A stretch of 64,000 nucleotides of DNA from Aselliscus stoliczkanus (GCA_033961575.1 CM066729.1:97343001-97407000), one strand, 5' to 3'. Shown: positions 47,204 to 58,432, counted from the stretch's first letter. The notes: generated by a model not told the origin, from the letters alone. Translations and numbers: made by a program.

Positions 47204-48482
47204 TTGGGTTGCTGGAAAAGTCATGATAAATTTGTCTGTGTTTTTCAAAGTCATTTATGTATATAAAGAACAAAAATCAATCAATGATATATAGCCCGTT
47301 TTGTTTGATTACCTATTGCCATCTTTCAGTGAGCTTCATAATTCCTCATTCATATAAGGACCTATCTTTATTTGTGAGACACTGAAAAAGGTGCTGATTT
47401 ACAGTCTCATGTGAATTGAGCATTATATCACGTAAGAAGTTTTGAAAAGGGAGAAACAAGTGGCAGTCTGAGGGAGCAAGGTCAGTAGAGTATGGTGGAT
47501 GTGGCAATACACCCCATCCAAGCTCTAGTAATTTTTGATGGATGATCAAACTTGTGTGTGGTCTCGCATTGTCACGATGGAACACAACTCCTTTACAATT
47601 AACAAGCTCTGGACGTTTCTAGATGGATTCATTCAAACTGTCCAGTTGCCGACAGTACACATTCTAATTGATTGTTTGATTTCTTGGTAGGAGCTCAATA
47701 AACACACCTTTAAAACCCCACCACACTGAGAGCATAACCTTCCTCTGATGAATATCTGCTTTCGATGTCGTTTGAGGCAAATCATCACGTTGGGACCAAG
47801 ACCATTTGCATACCACATTGTTGTAAACAATCCACTTCTTATCACCAGTTACAGTCACTTCAAAAAAGGATAGTTTTCCTCACATTTAATGAGCATATTG
47901 CAGATGTTTATATGAGCCAACAAATGAACTTCTTTGAGTTCCTGTGGAACCCAAATATTGGGCTTGCTTACGTATCCTAGCTTCTTCAGGTGGTCGTGAA
48001 CACTTGAATGATGGATGTTCAATGTTTCGCAATCTGTTGTGTCATGTAACGTGGGTTTGACTCAATCAATGCCTTTATTTTATCACCATCAACCTCGGTG
48101 GGCCTCCCTGACCAAGGAGCTTCGTTGAGATCAAAACCACCAGCACGGAATTTTGTGAACCATCGTTGGCACTGACATTCTTGTAGAGCATTGTCACCAT
48201 AAACTTGCTGCAACTTTTCACAAGCTTGGTATGCATCTTCCCTTTACGGAAGTAAAACAGTAAAATATGGCAAAAAATGAACAGTTTGGTCTTCCATTTT
48301 CACCTTGTTGTAAAATGTCCAAAACTCAACCAAATCGCTCATTTTTTTTTTTAGACTGAAGCTAGAACTGTCAGCTGACAAATGACATAGCAATAAAATA
48401 GATGCGAATGACCCTAGTACTTCCAAAAATGAACTAGTACCATCTGTTGCAAACATGCGTCATGACTTTTCCGACGACCCAA
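47204..48482 (-). mobile_element. Full-length mariner transposon, decayed
   Basis: TA at 47202-47203 and 48483-48484 bracket a 1279-bp element with inverted ends: left TTGGGTTGCTGGAAAAGTCA, right (reverse) TTGGGTCGTCGGAAAAGTCA. Length, TA target and ends are those of a complete mariner. The transposase lies on the minus strand. The termini match the 82-bp MITE at 34196-34277. Confidence 0.96.
47346..48342 (-). pseudogene. Mariner transposase pseudogene
   Basis: Cut-and-paste transposase of the mariner group, broken. Read on the minus strand it starts with ATG at 48342 (MSDLVEFWTFYNKV), then a stop near 48244. The helix-turn-helix region follows (GDNALQECQCQRWFTKFRAG, then WSGRPTEV). Next comes a decayed middle where TGDKKWIVYNN carries the first catalytic aspartate, and LSVWWGFKGV. 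The last part is HRDNARPHTS with the second aspartate and YSTDLAPSDCHLF with the third. The D...D and D34D spacing pattern of mariner is still readable. At least two stops and two frameshifts (around 48000, 47860 and 47640) separate the pieces, so no active protein is made. The frame ends at 47346. Confidence 0.93.
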
Positions 48483-48538
48483 TAGTAATAATAATTGGGT
48501 GTGTATAGTTTCTAGAATCTACACAGACATTCTCATTT

Positions 48539-48639
48539 TTTTTTTGAGGACAGTGTCACTGGTCCTCATATGAGGGACCTGAACCAGAGCCGCTGGCTTC
48601 CCAAGCCAGCGCTTTACCACTGCGCCACTCTGCCCGCCC
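48539..48639 (-). mobile_element. tRNA-headed SINE, group A
   Basis: Perfect 15-bp target duplication CAGACATTCTCATTT at 48524-48538 and 48640-48654. Antisense text GAGGACAGTGTCACTGGTCC and CTTCCCAAGCCAGCGCTTTA. It sits only 41 bp beyond the mariner's right end. Confidence 0.94.
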
Positions 48640-48719
48640 CAGACATTCTCATTTGATTCACATAAGGGCTCAGAGGAGTAATTGGAAACAATGGTCCATT
48701 TAGTTGTGTCTCATGAAAG

Positions 48720-49462
48720 AGTTCTCTATCTTTCTACTTTTTACTCCCCTCACTGCTGCCACACTTACCCAAGTCACCAGCCACTCTCATCCTCAAGTCT
48801 TGATACTTCCCTCTGTCACCTCCCTATCTGTACCTTTGTCTCCCTAAGCATCATTGTCCACCTAGACGTCAAGCTTAATTTTTTCAAAAACATAATTCAG
48901 AATATGGAACTCGTTGCTTCAAACCCTCTGGGATTTCCCATTGAACCAAGGGTGAAATTCACATGTTTTATTAGGCTACAAGGTGTTCCATGGACATGAC
49001 CCTGCCTTCCGCTCTGGCCTCATCTGGTACTGTTCTCTCTTGTGTTCACTATGCCTGGGGATGGTGCCATCTCTCTCTCTCTCTTTCCAACACTCAAAAC
49101 TACCTCTAGTCTTCTCTCCTCATAGAAAGTCCACTCACACAACGCTCATCATTCATATTACAAATTTAGTGTCACTCCTTAGAGAGGCTCCTTTGCTCTC
49201 TCAGTTCCTAAAGTAGCTACTGCCTTCCCCCTCCTTTCCTGTTCACATGTCCTGTGATTTTTAGATCAAATAGGGTTAATCACTTCTGTAGTCATTTTCT
49301 TTATATATTGAGGGGGTTTTGTTTGTCTATTCATGCTATCAGAGTTTTCAGTCCATTTCCATGAGGCTAGATAGAGGCTTTCTCTCTCTGATTTCTGTTG
49401 ACTTTCCAGTGCCCAGCATGTAGTAGATGCTAAATAAATATTCATTGAATTGAGTTATTGAA
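48720..49462 (+). repeat. L2 LINE 3' fragment
   Basis: CCCTCACTGCTGCCACACTT, GGAACTCGTTGCTTCAAACC, CTCTGGGATTTCCCATTG and the end CCAGTGCCCAGCATGTAGTA then GCTAAATAAATATTCATTG follow the L2 3' end on the plus strand. The 105- and 77-codon frames at 48682-49216 lie in it and are incidental. Confidence 0.75.
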
Positions 49463-50439
49463 TATTTTTTTCATTACAGAAGTTATCTATGTGAAGTTGT
49501 AGTACAAGCATTATTATAGTAGGGAAATGTTGAAATTATTCTTCATCTAAAGCTTCATAGCCATTGTGAGGCCAAGCTGAGAAGACGGCAAGGGTGTTCC
49601 AGTCAATCTTTTTTCCATTCAAGTAGACTTTGTGTTCTTTACTGGCTTGATGACTTAGGTGGCATCTGTTAGAATTTCAGTTAAAAAAAAAAGTAATTTA
49701 TTTTCTAGCACTGTACTTGTTACACATGTGCAGTTGTTGTAGAAACTTGTCTTCTCAGAAGAATTATGATAGTTGGAAAAATTGTTTAAGATTTACCAAA
49801 GCAATAAACAGTTTAACACTGTACTGTTTAAGAGGCATACATCTGTACTACTCAGTTAAGGAAAATGAGTAATTTTGAACTTGAACTCTACTATGCAACA
49901 CTAACTGATGCAGTTGTATCTGGGCTTTCCTAAATGGAGAATATCTTGAATTTCCTACAAGTAGATCCTAAAATCAGTTATTAAGAAGTGATTACTATTT
50001 TATACCAAATCAAAAAGATATGACAGTTCATAAACTCAAGGAAATGATATTTCTATATTGATTGACAGTAGCATAATCTCAATGTTATGTATGATACTGC
50101 GTCACTCTTTACAGATGATATTTTATAGTCTCATTTGTGCAGTGACTTTAGAATTGATGATATAATTAGTAAATATATGCATGAATAGATGCATACCTAG
50201 ATAGTTATCTGTGGAAACAAATGCTTAACAAACTAATAATATGTTTAATTCATCATTTTAATTGAAAATTAGTAGAGATATACCACCCCAAGGAAATGAC
50301 AAGCTATCCTTTAAAAATCACTAAAATTTATAAAATGTGTACATATATAAGTAGGACATTAGAGGTCTGACAAACACATTAGACTACTGAAATTATAACT
50401 GAAGGGCATCCTAAGGCAGAGTGACCAAAAAATTTTCCT
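49463..50439. other. Unassigned AT-rich DNA
   Basis: No exon or named repeat recognised. Confidence 0.5.
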
Positions 50440-50625
50440 GCACATGGAGGAGGTGGTAAAAGAGGTTAAATGGGGTCAAATATATGGGAATGGAAAGAGA
50501 ACTGACTCTGGATGGTGAACACACAATGTGATATATAGATGATGTATTACAGAATTGTACAGTTGAAACCTGAGTAATTTGACTAACCATTGTCACCCCA
50601 ATAAATTTTAATTAAAAATATTTTC
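50440..50625 (+). mobile_element. L1 3' UTR end
   Basis: AGAACTGACTCTGGATGGTG, CACAATGTGATATATAGATG and CATTGTCACCCCAATAAATT are the second type of L1 3' end in this window, shared with 54858-55156. The 61-codon minus-strand frame here is incidental. Confidence 0.85.
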
Positions 50626-50865
50626 CGACATATCTCATTTACCACTGATTGAATAAATTTAAAGAATACAAATTATTTTGTTGATGCAGATTTGATATGC
50701 ATATATAATTATTTATGGTTTTTTTGCTTTAAGAATTGTTATAACACAAGATTTAAATAGCACAATTTTTAAATATTTTTTTCCATTTTTACATTTGTGA
50801 AAGACTGCTTGAACACCTATGTATCAAACTCTACCTAAAAGGACATAAATTTAAAACATACAAGG

Positions 50866-51041
50866 AGCGGCCGGTTAGCTCGGTTGGTTAGAGTGCAGTG
50901 CTCATAACATCAAGGTTGCTGGATCGATCCCCACATGGGCCACTGAGCTGAGCCCTCCACAACTAGATTGAAACAACTAGTTGACTTGGAGCTGATGGGT
51001 CCTGGAAAAAACACACTGTTCCCCATTAAAAAAAAAAAAAA
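50866..51041 (+). mobile_element. VES-like SINE, group D
   Basis: Head GAGCGGCCGGTTAGCTCGGT, A-box-like TTAGCTCGGTTGGTTAGAG, B-box-like GGATCGATCCCC, then CATGGGCCACTGAGCTGAGC, CCCTCCACAACTAGATTGAA and an A14 tail. Resembles the VES SINEs known from bats and is the strongest single pointer to Chiroptera. No clear target duplication by eye. Confidence 0.85.
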
Positions 51042-51131
51042 TACACAGTGCCAGAGAAATCTGACAGGTAAATGGATCGATATGAAGCTAAATGGTCACT
51101 ATTACTAGCTTGCTATCAATAAATAGGGCAT

Positions 51132-51229
51132 TGGGCAAGCCGAGTGGCGCGGTGTTTAAGCGCTGGCCTGGGAAGCCAGCGGCCCCGGTTCGGTCCCACA
51201 TATGAGGGCCAGTGACACTGCCCTCAAAA

Positions 51230-51263
<34 letters not shown>
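51132..51263 (+). mobile_element. tRNA-headed SINE, group A
   Basis: Perfect target duplication AATAAATAGGGCAT at 51118-51131 and 51264-51277. CCGAGTGGCGCGGTGTTTAAG, GCCAGCGGCCCCGGTTCGGT and a long (ATAA)n tail. Close in sequence to 9392 and 54218, so probably a recent copy. Confidence 0.95.
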
Positions 51264-51268
<5 letters not shown>

Positions 51269-51412
51269 ATAGGGCATACATTTGGAGCAGTATTTTCTAG
51301 TGAGGTAATGGCTTTTATGATGATCCCGTTTACACTCTAACCTACTTTTTTTGCTAGCAAGTGCAGGTATTCGTCAGGAACAATGTTTACATATATGAGC
51401 TTTCTTCTAGGC

Positions 51413-51714
51413 CAGGGTTTGGCAAACTTTTGAGATGGAAGAGTTTGAGGGGTCAACAAACTGTGGCTGTAGAGCCGCACACTCTGAAGTAAAATTGAAA
51501 ATGAAAATAAAACTATCATAGTTTCATTTATAAAATTATTAAAGGATATTATTCACATAATGGTGATTATGTAAAAATATATTTATGGCTCTCGAATAAT
51601 TTTTAAATTGTTGTGAGGGACAGGATTGGCTCTTCCAGGGGTCGGCAAACTTTTGAGACGGAATGTGCCCAAATAGCCGCATGTGGCTTGCGAGCCGCAG
51701 TTTGCTGATCCCTG
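51413..51714. mobile_element. Non-autonomous hAT element, about 302 bp
   Basis: An 8-bp target duplication (TTCTAGGC at 51405-51412, TTCTAGTC at 51715-51722, 7 of 8) brackets inverted ends: left CAGGGTTTGGCAAACTTTTG, right (reverse) CAGGGATCAGCAAACTGCGG. A second left-type end, CAGGGGTCGGCAAACTTTTG, recurs at 51636, and AGGGGTCAACAAACTGTGGC occurs near 51450. GCATGTGGCTTGCGAGCCGC at the right resembles bat hAT families. No transposase. Confidence 0.88.
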
Positions 51715-51722
51715 TTCTAGTC

Positions 51723-51880
51723 CATGTGATACCTACTTACCTGACAATCTCCAAGACTCATTTCAAGCATCATGTCTTTCCTGACACCTCCGTGAACTTC
51801 CCAGAGCAGGCAGGCTGTCTCTTATTTATGCTTCCATACTACTCAGGATATTCATGGAATTTAACACGCTGATTCATACC
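51723..51880 (+). repeat. L2 LINE fragment
   Basis: AAGACTCATTTCAAGCATCAT and TCTTTCCTGACACCTCCGTG match the L2 phrases 'aagactcagctcaa...ttccctgac'. It begins at the right target duplication of the hAT element. Confidence 0.6.
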
Positions 51881-52082
51881 TGTTAGTTTCCAGTTTAGGT
51901 TTATGTTTAGTCCCCCTGTACATGTTTTTTCTTTTCCACCTTCCCTGATATAATATTTTGGATTCATGTGGCCTGTACAGACACTGGCTAAGTACCTGGC
52001 TGAAGTCAGATTGATAGCATATTTTGTTCAAGTAAAACCACAGCCCCAACAGCTATTAATCCAAATGTTATACACATTATCT

Positions 52083-52258
52083 GAATCAGTGGTTCTTAGA
52101 TGGTGGTTCCTGGACTAGCAGCATTAGTAGCATCTTGGAACTCTTTAAAAATGCAAACACCTAACCCTATCATATTATAATAAATCAGAAACTCTGGAAG
52201 CTGGACTCAAAAATCTGGCGATTCTGATGTCTCCTGAAGTGTGCAACCACTGACCTAA
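52083..52258. repeat. hAT-Charlie (MER-type) remnant
   Basis: AATCAGTGGTTCTTAGATGG at one end, CAGCATTAGTAGCATCTTGG, AATCAGAAACTCTGGAAGCTG and CCTGAAGTGTGCAACCACTG at the other. The ends retain the 'cagtggttct...accactg' inverted repeat of Charlie elements. Confidence 0.75.
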
Positions 52259-52759
52259 GCTAATAAGAATGCATAATGATGTACATAGTCAGTAAACCAT
52301 GTTATATTCAAACTGTGGGTTTTGGTTTGTATTTATTTATCAGTGTGGATCTATGGCTATTAAGAGAGCATCCCCAAATAGCCAGCCCTTCTCCTTCCTC
52401 TGCTTTGATCCACATATGAAACAGGGAGCAATACTACTAGTGGAAATAAAAGTGCATTTTAAGCTGAAAGAGTTGTCTTTCTCTCCAGACTGGCTTTCTA
52501 CGGGGTTCATATCATTCTAGGCAGTAATAGTAGTGTTTTACTTTCAAGAGGAAACTTCAGACCTCATCCTCTTGCAGTTCTTGGCTAAAATGAAGTCTGA
52601 AACTTTAAATACATAAATGAGGAAAAAATGAACCAGTGTCTCTGGAGTATTCAGTGCATGATATAAGTGCTTATTTATTATAGAATCTTATTGCACATGT
52701 AAACAAAATAATTCTGAAAAACACTGATACTATCACAAATTAAAGAAAGTCAGTGGGAG
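52259..52759. other. Unassigned AT-rich DNA
   Basis: No exon or named repeat recognised. The 73-codon frame at 52299-52520 has no family signature. Confidence 0.5.
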
Positions 52760-52855
52760 CACCAAAGATAATATGTATAAAATACTTGGAACAGTACCTG
52801 GTATAAAGTAAGTGTTCAGTATGTGTTAGCTACTATCATTACAAATGATTTAGAT
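52760..52855 (+). repeat. MIR 3' fragment
   Basis: ACTTGGAACAGTACCTGGTA, AAGTAAGTGTTCAGTATG and TGTTAGCTACTATCATT match the MIR 3' end. Confidence 0.75.
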
Positions 52856-53369
52856 ATTTCAAAGTGAATCTAAACTCATAGAAAAGGTATGGGTTTTAAT
52901 ACCCCTCTAACAAATAATTTCAAATACCCCTCTAGCAAATATGTTAGCAATATTTTACAATTTTAATCACTTTTGAACTCAAAACAAAAATGCTGAATTT
53001 ATTTATACTCACTTGTTAACCTTATAAATTGACCTGTAACAGAAGGATAAAAATGGGCATTACTCATCCCAAAGGGAAAGATTCTAATCATTCCTGCTTT
53101 GGAAACGAGAGTTCAACATGTAGTTACATCGTATTTTATTGGAGAGTAATATCAAAGTTTAGCTTAATCAACACTTTTATTTATCTTTATTCCTATAATA
53201 CTTTCTATTATACATAGACAATTTCAGTTCCCAGCTTCAAAACCCGAAATATACAGGAGGTATCAAATTTAAGGAACTTTAACAGTGGAGCTTAAATTTA
53301 CAAGGACACAGTCATCAAAATCCTATTGTATATTGTTTATCGATAGAACACAAATTTTATTGTGTAACC
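52856..53369. other. Unassigned AT-rich DNA
   Basis: A short local duplication ACCCCTCTA(A/G)CAAATA occurs at about 52900-52940. Otherwise nothing recognised. Confidence 0.5.
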
Positions 53370-53460
53370 ATCATCTTTTCAGTGCCTAGAAAAGTATCTG
53401 ACACATAATAAACTTCAACAATATTTGACGGATAATTAGTTGAATAAATGAAAGAATTTT
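53370..53460 (+). repeat. L2 LINE 3' terminus
   Basis: AGTGCCTAGAAAAGTATCTG, CACATAATAAACTTCAACAA and AGTTGAATAAATGAAAG resemble the L2 tail. The 340 bases after it hold only T-rich DNA. Confidence 0.6.
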
Positions 53461-53799
53461 GGTGAACCCTCATTATGAGAGAAAGTAAATATTTAAAGGT
53501 TGTTTTTTTTTTTTAATTAAGGATGATGAATGTTTATACTTTGTAGTTTGGGTTATTTATAACCTTAAATAAAAACTTGTACCACATATCTAAATTTATA
53601 TTCTTTATTTGGAAGCATGATATTATGATCTTAAAAAAGATTAAAAATAACTATTTTTTTGTTTGTTTTTTTTAACAGAACAATACATTGCCTCTCCTTT
53701 CACCCCATACATACATTTTCTTATATGTCTTACTTTTAAAACTTTCCTCGGTTTACGGTGATGATGTCATGAAAAGAACAGATAAGTAGCCAGGCAGAT

Positions 53800-53925
53800 A
53801 TGGTAAAATCTTGGTTTGCCACTTACAAGCAAGAAACTTTCCAAGTTTTTAAGTTTCCTCATCTATAAAACAGTCTTGCTCTGTTATTTTAAATATTAAA
53901 TAGAAAGTAGTGTGAAACCATCTAA
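53800..53925 (+). repeat. MIR SINE remnant
   Basis: TTGCCACTTACAAGCAAGAA and TTAAGTTTCCTCATCTATAA are MIR core landmarks on the plus strand. Confidence 0.75.
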
Positions 53926-54217
53926 TCCTAAATGTAGTTTTCTTCTCTCAGATTCATTTGAAATTTTACAGTATCCACCCTGAGGTATGATCAAAACAAT
54001 CTGAAGGACTGACTGCCTCCCTTTTATCTGCCTTTCTCTTTTGAGAACAATTTGACCTTGATTTCCATCCAAGGTTACAGTCTCACCCAATCCCCCTGGT
54101 CCACAATTTCCATAAGACAGATCTAAGGTAACATACCTTTGAAATGTCAGAGTAGTCTTCTTTTCCAGAGCCCTCAGGGCACAGCTGCCTCACCAGCAAA
54201 CCAAATCACAAAACCCT

Positions 54218-54330
54218 AGGGCCAGCTGAGTGGCGCGGTGGTTAAGCGCTGGCTTGGGAAGCCGGCGGCCCTGGTTCGGTCCCACATATGAGGGCCAGTG
54301 ACACTGCCCTCAAAAAAACAAACAAAAAAT
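54218..54330 (+). mobile_element. tRNA-headed SINE, group A
   Basis: Perfect 17-bp target duplication CCAAATCACAAAACCCT at 54201-54217 and 54331-54347, the cleanest in the window. Head GGGCCAGCTGAGTGGCGCGG, stem GCTGGCTTGGGAAGCCGGC, short (A)n(CAAAC) tail. Probably among the youngest insertions here. Confidence 0.96.
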
Positions 54331-54347
54331 CCAAATCACAAAACCCT

Positions 54348-54857
54348 TCATAGGTGTACCATCTCTAGGCTGTAAATGTTACTTATTCACTATCCTGTTA
54401 CGTTTTATCCAATCCCAGAGATTTTTCCCACCTTGCCCTCTCCTGCCCCTTTAATCTACTACCAATGGATTTCATGTCACCCCGCTTACGGCTCCTCCTT
54501 TTATTCTAACATATGAAATAACCTGCAAAATTGCCATTCTCAGGGACATTTCGTCAATCTGGTGAACTTTCACTTCCTGGAAAATTGTTATCAGTTTGGC
54601 TCAAATAAACTCATCAAAATTTTTTTTAAAAAGACGAAAACAATGCCTTAATCTTCTAATAAAGGCTTGCTCAAAGTAGTACCTTCTGTTTTAATATATT
54701 ATTAACAAATTAAATATGTATTAATATAAATTACAGTACAGATAAATTAGCATAATTATATATTGCTTAAAATATTACATATGTCTCACCATGAAATTGA
54801 TTATTCCAAAGTTAGAAAATTAATATATTAAAGGTCTATGCTGGTTATATATCTTAC
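54348..54857. other. Unassigned DNA
   Basis: No exon or named repeat recognised. Confidence 0.5.
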
Positions 54858-55156
54858 AACCTGTAGACCTTGATTTCACTTATATGTAGGATATAAAACT
54901 GAAAACAACAAAGGAACAAGACAAATGAACAAACAAAAACTCATAGACACAACAATAGTTTAGTCATTATCAGAGAGTAAGCGGGGAGGTGGGTGTTAGA
55001 TGAGGGTAAACAGGATCAAATACATGGTGATGGAAGGAGAACTGACTCTGGGTGGTGAACACACAATGTGATATATAGATGATGTATTACAGAATTGTAC
55101 ACTTGAAATCTATATAACTTTAGTAACCATTATCACCCCAATAAATTTTAATTAAA
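54858..55156 (+). mobile_element. L1 3' UTR end
   Basis: GATTTCACTTATATGTAGGA, GAGAACTGACTCTGGGTGGT, CACAATGTGATATATAGATG and TATCACCCCAATAAATTTTA match the end at 50440-50625 but extend further 5'. Confidence 0.88.
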
Positions 55157-55168
55157 GATAAATAAATA

Positions 55169-55265
55169 GGGCCAGCCGAGTGACGCGGTGGTTGAGAGCT
55201 GGCTTGGGACACCAGAGGCCCCGGTTCGGATCCCACATGTGAGGGCCAGTGACACTGTCCTCAAA

Positions 55266-55304
<39 letters not shown>
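55169..55304 (+). mobile_element. tRNA-headed SINE, group A
   Basis: GGGCCAGCCGAGTGACGCGG, GGTTCGGATCCCACATGTGA, GAGGGCCAGTGACACTGTCC and an (ATAA)n tail of ten units. It sits in the A-rich tail of the L1 end just upstream. Target duplication ambiguous in the A-rich flank. Confidence 0.92.
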
Positions 55305-55305
<1 letters not shown>

Positions 55306-55892
55306 AAAAGACAAAACAAAAAGTTTGTTTGTCATATGTAAAAAGGAGAATAATAATAGTGACCTTATGGTGTTGCTGGAACAATTAAAAATACTGTATG
55401 GGGAAAACTTAGAAAATTTAAATAAGTTGTAATTCTTATGAACTCTTTATTCAAGTACCTTCAGACCAAAATATATGGGAGGCATTTTTTTTTTAATATA
55501 CTCTGAATTTTAAGTCTGCCGTAATCCCAATAACAACAACAGGAAATTTCAGGGCTTAATATTAGAGTTTTAGCATTTTAATACATTTAAGTTGCTTTTT
55601 TATATTTTTACATAAATAGCAGCTCCATTTCTGCAACTATCCCTATCCCCACACTTAGACACAGTTTTTACTGCATTTTAAAATAAAAATAAACGTTAGG
55701 GAAATATTTATTTTTTCTCTTAATTCACCTATTTCTTAAATCATTAGTTATGTCCAAGTATTTCACAGCAGTATCACTAGACGTTTATGAGTTCAACTGA
55801 CTTAATAAATGTGGAGCCTATTGTTAAGCCCATATACTCAGCTAAGCCCATGTTTCCACAATTAAGATTTTCAGATGTATTCCAAAACTGTC
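55305..55892. other. Unassigned AT-rich DNA
   Basis: No exon or named repeat recognised. Confidence 0.5.
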
Positions 55893-56230
55893 TTTGTTTT
55901 TTTAAATTAAAGTTTATTGGGATGACAATGGTTCATAAAGTTACATAGGTTTCAGGTATACAATTCTGTAATACATCTATATATCCCTTTGTGTGTTCAC
56001 CACTCAGAGTCAGTTCTTTTTCCATCACCACATATGTGATCCCTTTTACTCATCTACCACCCTTCTCCCCCTCTGGTTGTCTGTGTCTATGAGTTTTTGT
56101 TTGTCCTGTTCCTTTCTTGTTTTCAGTTTTATATACCACATATCAGTGAAATCATATGGTTCTTGACTCATTCTGTCTGATTTATTTTGCTTATTTAGCT
56201 CATTTTTTTATTTCTATTAAGAAAATATAT
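55893..56230 (-). mobile_element. L1 3' UTR, antisense
   Basis: AAGTTTATTGGGATGACAAT, CATAGGTTTCAGGTATACAA, TGTGTGTTCACCACTCAGAG and GTCTGTGTCTATGAGTTTTT are the reverse of the L1 end seen at 54858-55156, here with slightly more 5' sequence. Confidence 0.88.
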
Positions 56231-56321
56231 TGAGCAGAATTAAACCATATATTCAAAACTGTGCTACGCACTGTGGTAGCCCCCAGCTGCATGAATCTAT
56301 TAAGCCCATTCAGAAGTGCTA

Positions 56322-56359
56322 TATATATATGAATATATATATATATATTCATATATATA
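56322..56359. repeat. 38-bp perfect AT-rich palindrome
   Basis: Centred between 56340 and 56341 on GAATATATATATATATTC, extended by TA runs on both sides. Every base pairs with its mirror position from 56322 to 56359. Confidence 0.92.
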
Positions 56360-57142
56360 AGTCATAATCACATGCCTATATATGTATACATATATATACA
56401 CATATCAATGTGCATATATACATATCACATATATACTATATATATGTCTTGAGATTATACACACACATACACACACACACACATACACATATATAGGATG
56501 AACTTTAAGTGTTTTCAAATTTGAATGTACTTTTGAAATGGAACTTATATTTTTTAAATTGTTATTATAAAAATCTATATAATTTTATATGATTGTATAA
56601 ATTTCCCTAGGTAATTAGTTTTATGCAAGTATTCCAAGTTTCATGCATATTCTCTTTTTCACAATGCCTAGAAAAGAGAACAAAACAGGTAACATTTCTC
56701 TAAATGCAAAATTTTATTATATCTAACTACATGAACATATCAAATATTAAATGTGTAGTAGATTATATTTAGATAGGGATTACTTAAACGATTGCAGTGT
56801 ATAAAACCCATTACCCTCCTTTGTTTATTTCATTTTATTTCTGTGTTATACTTTTCTTAGATTGATTTTCTCACACGATTGTTCCCTCTTATTACTATTT
56901 AGCCAACCTAGACATTTCATGAATACAGTAAGTAAATAACACCTTCTTTCCCACACAAGGGCCCAGAAAACTCTCAAAACTCCCCAGCTAAATATTCTCT
57001 TTCTTCAACACTGTCTAGGGAAACTTGACTAATTGTAATCTCATTATATTGCCTTTCCAACAACTTTAGAAGGTCTTTATATAAGTTTCATAAAAGAAAA
57101 AATACCAAAAAACATTTAGTTTACCCTAACTGAAAGAATGAG
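56360..57142. other. TA/CA-rich patch then unassigned DNA
   Basis: Alternating TA, CA and TG runs occur to about 56500 (for example ACACACATACACACACACAC), followed by AT-rich DNA without a recognised element. Confidence 0.6.
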
Positions 57143-57226
57143 AAGGAAGGAAGGAAGGAAGGAAGGAAGGAAGGAAGGAAGGAAGGAAGGAAGGAAGGAA
57201 GGAAGGAAAGAAGGGAAGGAAGGAAG
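57143..57226. repeat. (AAGG)n tetranucleotide microsatellite
   Basis: About sixteen clean AAGG units, then an interrupted end. Frames read through it (57121-57393 on the minus strand) are pure microsatellite. Confidence 0.96.
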
Positions 57227-57292
57227 ATAAGAGAAGGAGGAAGGGAGGCATTTAAAAGCAGGTGTGATAAGCAGGCTTTGAGAATGCTGATG

Positions 57293-57392
<100 letters not shown>

Positions 57393-57539
57393 TCGCAGTT
57401 TTGGAGATTATTTATTCTTCTGAGTTTTATTGTAGCAAGTTACCAGTCAACATTTGTCCTTTGTAGGCTATGGATTAGAAGAGTAAACATGAAGATGTTT
57501 AAAATAAATTAAAAATAAAATTAATACCATTTATGGAGA

Positions 57540-57690
57540 GATAGCTATATGCCTGACAATATTTTAATCCCTTTAGCTGTGTTATTTATTTTAGTACTCA
57601 TAATGAGACTGTAAGTTAAAAACTACTGTTATCCACTTGTTACAAAACAGTTCATGAAAGTTAAAACATTTTTCCAAGTTTACTCAGGTA
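57540..57690 (-). repeat. MIR SINE remnant
   Basis: CTCATAATGAGACTGTAAGTT, TGTTATCCACTTGTTACAAA and CAAGTTTACTCAGGTAGAAAG in the order of antisense MIR. Confidence 0.55.
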
Positions 57691-58054
57691 GAAAGTTTTT
57701 GGTTGGTCTGTTTCTCTGAGTGTGTGTGTGTGCATTTCATAAAATGCTTCATGAAAGCATTTTAATTCTGAAGTAATGAAAGCATGCATTATGACTTACA
57801 AAAAAATGGAAAGCACCAGAAAAGGGCTTCAAATGCAGACATTCTGGCTCCAGAGCCCATGATATTAATCTCAGTGCTGTCCTTTTCTGAGGGACCTGAA
57901 AATCTAGTTGGATGGCTAAAATGTACTTAGCCAAAAGCTACCCTCAAAAAAATAACAGGTGGTAACACTTAAGAAGTGACATAGACATATGTATGAAGAT
58001 CCAAAAAAGTTATCACGTAACACTATGTGAGCTGGGAAATAAGATAGTACTTGC

Positions 58055-58369
58055 GATGATTAATTTTATATGTCAAATTTATGTGAATATTTGGTTATAC
58101 AGTATTCTGAGTGTATCTTTGAGATGTTTCTGGATGAAACTAACATTTTAATTGGTACACTGAGTATACTAGATTGTACTTCCCAGTGTGGGTGGGCCTC
58201 ATTCAATAAATTGAAGGCCTGAATAGAACAGAACTCTGACCCTTTTGAGAGTAATAGAAAATTCTCCTGCTGGAAAGCCTTCCATTTGGGGAATCGGCTT
58301 TATCTTGGTTCTAAAGCAGCCTCCCAGCATTTGGACTCAGACTGGGACATCAGCTCTCTCTCTCTCTCT

Positions 58370-58432
<63 letters not shown>

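Noticed and set aside
47346..47585. Active mariner transposase
   Set aside because: Only the last third is open here; upstream parts lie in other frames and contain stops.
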